Notes under the pieces: model-generated
What the model was told of the DNA's origin: nothing
Database searches by the model: none
The model's input: the letters and a program-made list of their open reading frames with translations, nothing else
NCBI GenBank assembly: GCA_040830545.1
Contig: JBFOMB010000009.1
Location: forward strand, 1-18,467
Source: HXMU1420-2 sp040830545
GTDB lineage: Bacteria > Pseudomonadota > Alphaproteobacteria > Rhodobacterales > Rhodobacteraceae
Reading direction: 5' to 3'
DNA length: 18,467 bases
Program-made: the position numbers and the translations under genes
Shown here: one piece after another, positions 7,123 to 13,840 of the stretch
Layout of the letters: each line of letters opens with the position of its first letter
How positions within the stretch are numbered: the stretch's first letter is position 1

Positions 7123-8976
7123 TCAGCCGCGACCCTCGACCGCACGGATGAAATTCAAAAACTGCACGTTGAACACATCCGACAGCTCCAGAAACGGCGC
7201 GTGGCCGGCTGTGTCGATCAGGATGGGCTTCTCTGCAAATTCGGTCCCAAACTCGGGACGGGCGCAGAAGTCGTGATTGATGAACGGGTCTCGCGGCCCA
7301 TTGATCATGACAAACGGAACATTCCCATCCCGTATCACCCCCATCTGGCGCTGCCAGTCGGTGGTCTGCAGCTTGGCAAAGGCCTGCTTGCGCGCCATCC
7401 CGTCCGTGCGCCAGACCGCCTGCCACAGCAACGGTTCGGAGTGTTTGGGCAAACCAACCGTGTGCGTGGCGTACTGCGTTTTCTCATGGGGTGAATGGAA
7501 CCTCTTGCCCGCAAGTTCCATGTGGGGCGAGGGGATATAGCCCCTGGGCATGTCGTCCGGGAACGTCCGCACGGGCGAGGTGCCGGAAATCGCCACAGCC
7601 CGCGCCGGATTACCCGCAGCGGCATATTCCAACGCCACGTATCCCCCCAGCGACCAGCCAAACACAATCGGATTGCCCAGCTTCAGCCGGTCCACCAGAT
7701 CCCGCGCGATCTGCGCATAAGCGGCGAGGTTGTAGTCGTTTTCCGGGTCGGCATTCGGGGACACGCCATGTCCGGGCAGATCGAACGCCACCAACCGGTA
7801 CTGGTCACGCAGCGCGTGGAATTGGTTACGGAACACTTCCTTGCACGAGGAATTGCCGTGAATGAACAGGATCGCCTGTTCGCCGACCTGCGTATCGCAA
7901 ACCGACACCTGTCCATGAGACGTCTCGATCAACTGATCCGCCGTGCCCATTGCACGGGCGCGTAGGGGCGCACTCGTCCGGCGCCGGTAGCTGGCCAGCA
8001 GGTTGGTTTTCAGCCGGTCAAACCCGTTCCACAGTTCTTGCAGCGCGGCAAACAATCCACCGGGGTAAACCACCACAACGCCAATGATCACACAGGCAAT
8101 CGCGATGTTCCGCCACGCGCCATAGTCCGCCAGCAGTTGCGACAGACCCACCACCACGCTGGCTGCAATCAGCGACCCCCAGATCGTCGCCACGCCGCCC
8201 AGCAGCAGCACCGACAACGTGATCGTCAGGAAGCCCAGCCCAAACACATCCGGCGAGGCCACGCGCAGGTAGGCCCCATAAAACCCGCCCGCGAAGGCAG
8301 GGAAAATGGCCGACAGGCTCAACGTCAGCAAACGTGTGCGCGCCTCTGACACGCCACGGGAAATGGCGTAGTACTTGTTGTCCCGCAGCGCCTTGATCGC
8401 GCGGCCCATGGCAGAGCGTTCCAGTTTGTAGAGGAAAAACGTCGACGCCGTCAGCAACCCGAGCCCCAGGTAATAATACCCGATGCGATTGTCCGAACTC
8501 AGCTTGTAATCCCCGACCGTCAAACGCGGCAGCAGCACCATGCCGCTGGTCCCGCCGGTATAGGTTGACTGGCTGACCACCACCTGTTGCAACAACTGCG
8601 TCGCGGCGATGGTGACAAGGATCACGTATATCCCCTCCAGCCGCAGCACGGGCAGCGCCAGCAGGGCCGCAAACAGCACGGCGGGCAGCGGCGTCAGCAG
8701 CAGGGCCAGCCAAGGGTCGATCCCCACAACCTTGCCCAGTATCGCGTAACTATACAGCCCGATGGCAAAAAACCCGAGATGGGCAAAATTGACGATCCCG
8801 CCATAGCCCAGCGAGATATCCCAGTTCGACGCCAGCACTGCGTAGATGAAAATCAGGATCAGCGTGTGCCGGGCATAGGTTTCCGTCACCACAAACGGCA
8901 GCAGCAACAGCACGGCAAACACCAGAAGAACCGGCAGAAAGCCATTTGTGCGCTGGAAAGGAGGAGCGTATTTCAT
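7123..8976 (-). CDS. LivM-type ABC permease fused to alpha/beta hydrolase
   Basis: One uninterrupted 617-residue frame joins two complete domains. Residues about 12-310 are a LivM-type inner-membrane permease with many hydrophobic helices, the early GYGGIVNFAHLGFF motif, and the ALRDNKYYAISRGVSEARTR coupling loop that docks on the ATPases. An Arg-rich linker (about 330-343) follows, which by the positive-inside rule puts the tail in the cytoplasm. Residues about 348-617 are an alpha/beta hydrolase with oxyanion HGNS (373-376), nucleophile S442 in GWSLGG, acid D563 in GPRDPF, and H592 in GHAPF. An internal ATG at M343 (about 7950) has no visible ribosome site. The gene follows livH by four bases and ends the operon. 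The fusion may be genuine or may come from loss of a stop by a sequencing indel. The substrate is unknown. Confidence 0.9.
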   Translation of the reverse strand: MKYAPPFQRTNGFLPVLLVFAVLLLLPFVVTETYARHTLILIFIYAVLASNWDISLGYGGIVNFAHLGFFAIGLYSYAILGKVVGIDPWLALLLTPLPAVLFAALLALPVLRLEGIYVILVTIAATQLLQQVVVSQSTYTGGTSGMVLLPRLTVGDYKLSSDNRIGYYYLGLGLLTASTFFLYKLERSAMGRAIKALRDNKYYAISRGVSEARTRLLTLSLSAIFPAFAGGFYGAYLRVASPDVFGLGFLTITLSVLLLGGVATIWGSLIAASVVVGLSQLLADYGAWRNIAIACVIIGVVVVYPGGLFAALQELWNGFDRLKTNLLASYRRRTSAPLRARAMGTADQLIETSHGQVSVCDTQVGEQAILFIHGNSSCKEVFRNQFHALRDQYRLVAFDLPGHGVSPNADPENDYNLAAYAQIARDLVDRLKLGNPIVFGWSLGGYVALEYAAAGNPARAVAISGTSPVRTFPDDMPRGYIPSPHMELAGKRFHSPHEKTQYATHTVGLPKHSEPLLWQAVWRTDGMARKQAFAKLQTTDWQRQMGVIRDGNVPFVMINGPRDPFINHDFCARPEFGTEFAEKPILIDTAGHAPFLELSDVFNVQFLNFIRAVEGRG

Positions 8977-8980
8977 GGTC

Positions 8981-9868
8981 TTACAGCGTCTTGGAGCGGT
9001 GGCCGAACAGGCCTTCGGGTTTGATCAGCAGCACGGCGATCATCATCGCGAACAGCACGGCAGGGCTCCAGTAAAGCCCCAGGAAATAGGCCGAGAAGCT
9101 TTCTGCGATCCCGACAACAAAAGCCGCGTAAATGGGGCTGGAAAACCGCGCCACGCCGCCCAGGATCACCACGACCAGCGATTTCATCAGCGGGTCCGCG
9201 CCAAAGCTGGGATTGATGAACCGGATGGAGCCGACGAAAATCCCCGCCAGCGCGGCCGAGGCTGCAGAAAGGCCCAGCGTGATCGCAAACAGCATGGGCA
9301 CGTTCAGGCCCATCAACTCTGCCGCCTCGCGGTTTTGCGCTGCGGCGCGCAGCGTGCGTCCGATGGTGGTTTTGCGCAGGAACAGCGCCATGGCGAACAG
9401 GGCCAGCAGGGCAATCGCCAGAATGACAAAGTCAAAGGCGTTGATGCTGGCCCCGAACACGTCCACACGCGACTCGATTGGCGGGGTGATCTGCTTGTCA
9501 CGCGGACCCCAGCCCAGCAGGATGCTGTTTTCGATGATCGACGCCGCCGCCAGGGTCGAGATCACGGCCAGCAGCACCACGTTTGCATTGCGCTCAAACG
9601 GTTTGATCAGCGCGAAATGCAACACGAAGCCCAGCCCGAACATCACCACCACCGACAGAACCGACGCGATGACAAAGCCAAATCCGCCCGCCGCCAACTG
9701 CGTCACCTGCCAGGCGATGTAAGCCCCCAGCGCCACAAACGCGCCATGGGCAAAGTTGAATACACCCAGCGTGGTCCAGACGACCGCCAGTCCGGTGGCC
9801 ATCAACGCATAAAGCCCGCCCAGCAGCACGCCGGACACCAGGATGAACATGAAGGTATCCAGACCCAT
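8981..9868 (-). CDS. livH: Branched-chain amino acid type ABC permease LivH
   Basis: This 295-residue inner-membrane permease of the LivH/HisM-type family forms the translocation pathway with the LivM-like partner. Visible features are GGLYALMATGLAVVWTTLGV at residues about 18-37, the NFAHGAFVALGAY motif after it, and the cytoplasmic coupling loop GRTLRAAAQNREAAELMGLN, which contacts the ATPases. The ATG at 9868 overlaps the livF stop as TGATG. A TTG one codon earlier is also possible but less likely. The transported compound cannot be read from the sequence: this family carries branched-chain amino acids, amides, urea and other small polar or hydrophobic molecules. Confidence 0.9.
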   Translation of the reverse strand: MGLDTFMFILVSGVLLGGLYALMATGLAVVWTTLGVFNFAHGAFVALGAYIAWQVTQLAAGGFGFVIASVLSVVVMFGLGFVLHFALIKPFERNANVVLLAVISTLAAASIIENSILLGWGPRDKQITPPIESRVDVFGASINAFDFVILAIALLALFAMALFLRKTTIGRTLRAAAQNREAAELMGLNVPMLFAITLGLSAASAALAGIFVGSIRFINPSFGADPLMKSLVVVILGGVARFSSPIYAAFVVGIAESFSAYFLGLYWSPAVLFAMMIAVLLIKPEGLFGHRSKTL

Positions 9869-10653
9869 CAATGCGCCTCCCCGAACATCATTTCCATCAG
9901 TTGCGCATGGTCCGGCATGTTCTGGGCCGAAATTTCCCGCGTGATGCTGCCGTGATCAAACAGGATCAACCGATCAACAAGGCTGGTCAGAAACTCCACG
10001 TTCTGATCCACGATGATCAATGGCACGCCCGTGTCGCGGATTTTGCGCACAGCCTCTGACAGTTCGATCCGCAGCTTGGGTGACAGGCCCAGCGTCGGTT
10101 CATCCAGCATCAACAGGCGCGGCATGGCCATCAGGCCCACGGCGATGCTGACCATCTGCCGCTCGCCGCCGGACAGGTAGCGGATTTTGGATTGCCACCG
10201 TTCCCTGAGGCGGGGGAACAGTTCGTGAATCTGCGCGCGCATCTCGCGAACACCGGGCCGCCCGCGTGCTGCCCGCGGGGCGATGTCCAATACCTCTTCC
10301 ACCGTCATTTCGGGGAACAGCAGGTTGCCCTGCATCACATAGATCAGCCCGGCATCCACCACGTCCTGCGCCCGTATCCGGCGTTTGCGGAACAGGTCAT
10401 AGTTCAGGTTCTGCGAGGTCCGCGCGGGCATCGCGCCTTCGGCATTCAGGCGCTGACCCGCGAAATAGACACCACCATCCCACGGGTCCAGCAGCCCCGC
10501 GACAGTTTTCAGCAGGGTGGTTTTGCCATGCCCGTTCGGGCCGAAAAAGCCCACGTTTTCATGCTCGTGAACGGTCAGGCTCACGTCACGAAACACCGAT
10601 ACAGGGGGATATCCCCCGCTGAGGTTGCGCAGTTCCAGCAGGGGCGTGTTCAT
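9868..10653 (-). CDS. livF: ABC transporter ATPase LivF
   Basis: The 261-residue cytoplasmic ATPase has Walker A GPNGHGKTT (38-46), Q-loop glutamine Q108 in YVMQGN, signature LSGGE (160-164), Walker B LLMLDEP (180-186), and VDQN (Q217) where LivF proteins normally carry Q rather than the H-loop histidine. All catalytic elements look intact. Compared with ordinary LivF (about 235 residues), it carries an extra basic stretch at about residues 71-97 between the Walker A domain strand GVYFAGQ and the Q-loop. It starts at ATG 10653, overlapping the livG stop by ATGA, and its own stop overlaps livH, so the genes are tightly coupled. Confidence 0.92.
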   Translation of the reverse strand: MNTPLLELRNLSGGYPPVSVFRDVSLTVHEHENVGFFGPNGHGKTTLLKTVAGLLDPWDGGVYFAGQRLNAEGAMPARTSQNLNYDLFRKRRIRAQDVVDAGLIYVMQGNLLFPEMTVEEVLDIAPRAARGRPGVREMRAQIHELFPRLRERWQSKIRYLSGGERQMVSIAVGLMAMPRLLMLDEPTLGLSPKLRIELSEAVRKIRDTGVPLIIVDQNVEFLTSLVDRLILFDHGSITREISAQNMPDHAQLMEMMFGEAH

Positions 10654-11378
10654 GCGGCACTCCCCAGATAGGCTTCGATCACTCGCGGCTCGCGGATCAC
10701 CTGTTGCGGGTCTCCTTCAGCAATCACGCGGCCCTGTTCCATCACCAGCAATCGGGTCGAACAGGACATCAGCAACGGCAGCACATGTTCGATCAGCAGG
10801 ATCGTCAGACCGTCGTCGTTCAGGGACTGGATCGTGTCGCGCACCCAGTCGATTTCGTGTTCAACCAAAGACGAGGCCGGTTCGTCCAGCATCAGCAGTT
10901 TGGGCCGTTGGGCCACCGCCGTCGCCATCATCAACTGTTTCTGATAGAATACCGGCATGGATTCTGCTGGCATGTTGTGGAAATTCTTCGGAAACCCGAC
11001 CCGCTCGGACGCCTCGTCCGCCAGCCGCTCGGCCTCGCGCCCACGCACCCCCAGTGTTTGCTCCAGCGCCACCAGAATGTTGTCCACGCAGGACAGCGAC
11101 GCAAACACGGCTTCGCGCTGAAACGTGCGGATGATCCCCATGCGCGCGATGGCCGTGTCCGACATGCGGTGGATCGGTTTGCCCTGAAACGCAACGCTGC
11201 CGGCATTCGCGCCAAAGGGAATGCGGCTGATCAGGTTGAACAACGTGGATTTGCCGGACCCGTTGGGCCCGGCAATCCCGAGGATCTCACCTTCGTGCAC
11301 GTGAAAGGAGACCTCGTTGACGGCCTTCAGCGCCCCAAACGCCTTGGTCAGGCCGTCAACTTGCAGAAACGCACTCAT
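10650..11378 (-). CDS. livG: ABC transporter ATPase LivG, degenerate signature
   Basis: This 242-residue ATPase partner of LivF has Walker A GPNGSGKST (37-45), Q-loop Q87 in IRTFQRE, Walker B LLMLDEP (161-167) and H-loop H198 in LLIEH. The ABC signature, LSGGQ or in LivG usually LPYGQQR, is replaced by MPVFYQKQ (141-148) without the glycine, and the D-loop reads ASSL instead of AAGL. In an ABC dimer the signature of one subunit completes the site of the other, so one of the two sites is probably weak or inactive. I chose the ATG at 11378, which starts the family-like MSAFLQVDGL. A longer start at 11405 would overlap the binding-protein gene by 16 bases. It lies 11 bases after that gene. Confidence 0.9.
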   Translation of the reverse strand: MSAFLQVDGLTKAFGALKAVNEVSFHVHEGEILGIAGPNGSGKSTLFNLISRIPFGANAGSVAFQGKPIHRMSDTAIARMGIIRTFQREAVFASLSCVDNILVALEQTLGVRGREAERLADEASERVGFPKNFHNMPAESMPVFYQKQLMMATAVAQRPKLLMLDEPASSLVEHEIDWVRDTIQSLNDDGLTILLIEHVLPLLMSCSTRLLVMEQGRVIAEGDPQQVIREPRVIEAYLGSAA

Positions 11379-11389
11379 GCGGGCGTGTC

Positions 11390-12622
11390 TTACTGCGTCA
11401 TCCATGGCGGGGTGACAAAATCGCCCGACTTGAATTTATCGGGGCTGATCATCACGCCTTTGCCGTCCTGCACCTGGAAGAAGGTCACCGGAACGTAATC
11501 GTTGCCGTAGCGCGCCACATGGGTGTCCGGGTCAAATTCCAGGAAACCCGACACAATCGCGCGCTTGGTTTCCCCAATGGCCTTGCCGATGGCGGTGTGG
11601 TCGGTCGGATCGCCGACCTTTTCCAGCGCGTCGAAATAGACGGTCGTCTGTTCATAAAGCCCCGTGCCATAGGCCCCGGACGGCACGCCGTACTCGGCCA
11701 GGTACTTTTCGGACACTTCCTTGCCCCGTGGATGGGCATCCACGTTCAGCGTCGCGCCAATGGCGTTATACAACACCCCATTTGCGTTCGCCCCCGTCAG
11801 CTCCAGAAACTCCGGAACCAGCGGCGCATATTGCAGGAACAGGACCGAGTTCGTGGGGTTTTCCTGAAACTGGTTCGTGAACAGTGCGGCGTTAGACGGG
11901 ATGTAGTCGGTGTTGATGATCAAATCCGGTGCGTTTTCCCGCACCTTGGCCAGGATCGGACGCCAGTCGGATACAGGCCCAAACGGCACCAGTTCATCCG
12001 TCGTGACGGTCCAGCCCGCGTCGGCAAAAGCAACCTTCATGCCTTCGGAGATGGTCTTGGAATAAGGGTTGTCCGAGGAAATGATCGCCACCGTCTTGTT
12101 GTCCAGCGGGAAGTGCCCGGCTGCGGACAGCGCCTCGATCGTCGGGGTCACGTCGGTTTCATAGCCTTTGAAATCCGCCGTGAACGACCAGCAGCAGCTA
12201 TAGGAATCGATGTCCTGCGTGGTGATCGCCGCGAATTGGGGCGAGGGGCCGGAGGGCAGGTAAGGCATGTTCGCCTCGGCCATCAGCTCGACCTCGAACA
12301 TCGACAGGCTGGCATAGCCGGTCAGGATCACATGCACGCCGTCCGTGCCAATCAACCGCTCAGCTGCGGCGGACACATTGGCGGCGGAATGGTCGACGAC
12401 GTCCGCCGTCACAACCTCGAACGTGTGGCCCGCGACGCCGCCATTGGCGTTGGCTTCTTTCACCGCCAGTTCGACGCCCCGCACGAATTCTTCGCCGTCC
12501 GACGCCGTCGGTCCAGTCAGCGGGGCCAGCACCCCGATCTTGACCAGATCCGCAAAGGCCGTGCTGGCCAGCAGCAGCGAGGCCGCTGACACAATGGCCG
12601 TGGTTTTCAGAAACGAGCGCAT
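11390..12622 (-). CDS. livK: Periplasmic substrate-binding protein, LivK family
   Basis: This 410-residue type I periplasmic binding protein (Peripla_BP_6 family) delivers the ligand to the LivHM-like permease. The signal peptide MRSFLKTTAIVSAASLLLAS plus TAFA gives cleavage after about residue 24. The mature N-terminus DLVKIGVLAPLTGPTA is the classic opening of this family, followed by GVELAVKEANANGGVAG. A CC pair (DSYSCCWSF, about residue 140) is uncommon. The ATG at 12622 has GGGAGGG four bases upstream. It is the first gene of the five-gene operon and divergent from the LuxR-type regulator across a 160-base gap with an inverted repeat at 12690-12705. Ligand specificity is unknown; the name LivK reflects the family only. 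Confidence 0.9.
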   Translation of the reverse strand: MRSFLKTTAIVSAASLLLASTAFADLVKIGVLAPLTGPTASDGEEFVRGVELAVKEANANGGVAGHTFEVVTADVVDHSAANVSAAAERLIGTDGVHVILTGYASLSMFEVELMAEANMPYLPSGPSPQFAAITTQDIDSYSCCWSFTADFKGYETDVTPTIEALSAAGHFPLDNKTVAIISSDNPYSKTISEGMKVAFADAGWTVTTDELVPFGPVSDWRPILAKVRENAPDLIINTDYIPSNAALFTNQFQENPTNSVLFLQYAPLVPEFLELTGANANGVLYNAIGATLNVDAHPRGKEVSEKYLAEYGVPSGAYGTGLYEQTTVYFDALEKVGDPTDHTAIGKAIGETKRAIVSGFLEFDPDTHVARYGNDYVPVTFFQVQDGKGVMISPDKFKSGDFVTPPWMTQ

Positions 12623-12689
12623 TTTACCCTCCCAAAACGTTGTTTTTTTCGCTGGCGACAGGGTAGTGGGCGCCTTTCAAAGCCGACAA

Positions 12690-12705
12690 TAGCAAAGGTT
12701 TGCTA
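12690..12705. promoter_or_regulatory. Probable operator between luxR-type gene and liv operon
   Basis: TAGCAAA (12690-12696) and TTTGCTA (12699-12705) are perfect seven-base arms around GG. The site lies in the 160-base gap between the two divergent starts, 68 bases from the livK start and 78 from the luxR start. Length and symmetry resemble lux-box-type sites (18-20 bases), so binding by the adjacent LuxR-type protein is the natural inference. Its bases are not a canonical lux box. Confidence 0.55.
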
Positions 12706-12782
12706 GTTTCAGGCCTGTGCGACTAGACTGAGTGTGCTGCCAAACAGCCAAGTTGATTCCACGAAAAGGAGCCTGGCAAAGA

Positions 12783-13514
12783 ATGGATCTTTGGTCAGAG
12801 CCTTCCGAATACAACGACACAGACACATTTGCGTCTGTCGACACGCGCATGACGGATTTCGTGCGCAACCTGGGGCTGGAGCACTTTTCCTTTCTTTTCC
12901 TGCGCGGGCCGGACCACTGCGAAAAGGCGGTCGAAACCACCTTTCGCACCAGCTATCCCGAAGAATGGACAACACGATACGCCAGCCACAAATATTGGAA
13001 CCTGGACCCGGTTGCCGACCTGGGCCGCCGTGCCATACGGCCATTTTTTTGGGGGCAGGGTGCGTTCCTGCGGGACTTCGCCAAATCGCAACGTCTGGTT
13101 TTTGACGAGGCGCGTGTGTTCGACATCAAATACGGCATGACGATTCCGGTACGCGGCGCACGGGGTGAACTGTCCGTGTTCAACGTTGTTTCATCGAACA
13201 AGGCCCACCTTCAGGATGCGCTGCGCGGGGCGCACAGCCGGATATACGCAGCGGCCTATGATACACACGAGATTGCGCTCGACGAGGTTCTCGCAAGGCA
13301 AAACAGGGAAAGGGAAGGCATCGGGCTGTCCCCGCGTGAAAAGGAATGCCTGTCCTGGACACTGGAAGGTAAAACCGCTGGCGAGATCGCGACCATCTTG
13401 GGGATTTCGGTGTCGACCGTGAACCAGCACGCCTCCAGCGCATCAAACAAGCTCGGCAGCCTCAACAAACACCACGCAGCCGTTCAAGCGCTGAGGCTGA
13501 ACCTGATCCACTAG
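12783..13514 (+). CDS. LuxR-type quorum-sensing regulator (LuxR solo)
   Basis: The 243-residue regulator has an N-terminal autoinducer-binding domain (about 15-160) and a C-terminal LuxR helix-turn-helix (about 181-241). All nine residues conserved in acyl-homoserine-lactone LuxR proteins are visible: W62 and Y66 (PEEWTTRY), D75-P76 (LDPV), W90 (FFWG), G118 (YGMTIP), E186, L190 and G196 in the DNA-binding part (LSPREKECLSWTLEGKT). The ligand pocket is therefore of AHL type rather than the plant-signal subgroup, which alters W and Y. No luxI synthase lies in the window. The ATG at 12783 follows AAGGAG by 11 bases; a GTG at 12732 is an alternative. It is divergent from the ABC operon, which it probably controls. 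Its TAG stop is shared with a palindromic repeat. Confidence 0.9.
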   Translation: MDLWSEPSEYNDTDTFASVDTRMTDFVRNLGLEHFSFLFLRGPDHCEKAVETTFRTSYPEEWTTRYASHKYWNLDPVADLGRRAIRPFFWGQGAFLRDFAKSQRLVFDEARVFDIKYGMTIPVRGARGELSVFNVVSSNKAHLQDALRGAHSRIYAAAYDTHEIALDEVLARQNREREGIGLSPREKECLSWTLEGKTAGEIATILGISVSTVNQHASSASNKLGSLNKHHAAVQALRLNLIH

Positions 13515-13615
13515 AGCGAAATTGGTTTACTCTGCAAATACAGAGCATCCCTTAACGCGTTGAAATCTCTGATTTCAGGCAGCGTTGAGTGGTTCAGATT
13601 TACCGATTTCTGCTC
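13514..13615. repeat. Palindromic repeat, tandem copy 1
   Basis: The unit starts GAGCGAAATTGGT and ends ACCGATTTCTGCTC, near-perfect inverted ends. The centre, CTTAACGC...TGAAATC-TCT-GATTTCA...GCGTTGAG, is a second nested inverted repeat, so the whole 102 bases can fold as a long hairpin or cruciform. The first G is the last base of the luxR stop codon. A second copy follows after two bases. Confidence 0.8.
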
Positions 13616-13617
13616 TC

Positions 13618-13718
13618 GAGCGAAATTGGTTCAATCTGCTTTTCAGAGTATCACTTAACGCGTTGAAATCTTTGATTTCAGGCAGCGTTGAGTGGTTCAG
13701 ATTTACCGATTTCTGCTC
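13618..13718. repeat. Palindromic repeat, tandem copy 2
   Basis: This 101-base unit is nearly identical to the preceding copy. The last 60 or so bases differ at one position, while the part after GAGCGAAATTGGTT differs at several positions in loops. A third, partial start (AAGCGAAATTTG) follows at 13721. The arrangement suggests tandem duplication of a small non-coding element. Confidence 0.8.
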
Positions 13719-13742
13719 CCAAGCGAAATTTGCCTGACCTAC

Positions 13743-13840
13743 AGCGTTTCTGGTTTGACCTGAGACTTCTTGCGACACGAATGTCCCGAGAATGCGCAGC
13801 ATGGCAGGGTATTCGTGTCTCAAGTGTAGCCAGAAACGCT
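13743..13840. repeat. Second palindromic element at the Slam gene 3' end
   Basis: AGCGTTTCTGG (13743-13753) is inverted as CCAGAAACGCT (13830-13840), and GACACGAAT (13774-13782) is inverted as ATTCGTGTC (13811-13819). The right end abuts the minus-strand stop codon, so that gene ends TAG-AGCGTTTCTGG. It probably terminates transcription from one or both sides and is related in layout, not sequence, to the tandem units beside it. Confidence 0.7.

Noticed and set aside
6999..7125. Attachment site at tRNA-His
   Set aside because: I found no second copy of the tRNA 3' end in the window and no integrase gene nearby.
8948..9955. 335-residue plus-strand ORF opposite livH
   Set aside because: It is antisense to a clear permease and has the Gln/Arg/His-rich composition expected from reading GC-rich codons backwards; no family resemblance.
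11519..12589. 356-residue plus-strand ORF opposite the binding protein
   Set aside because: Arg/Gly/Val-rich shadow of a well-supported LivK-family gene on the other strand.
13514..13718. CRISPR array
   Set aside because: Only two long units with a two-base gap and no variable spacers; these are tandem palindromic repeats.
12623..13840. A luxI synthase partner for the LuxR regulator
   Set aside because: No frame in or around this region encodes a LuxI-like protein; the space downstream is palindromic repeats.
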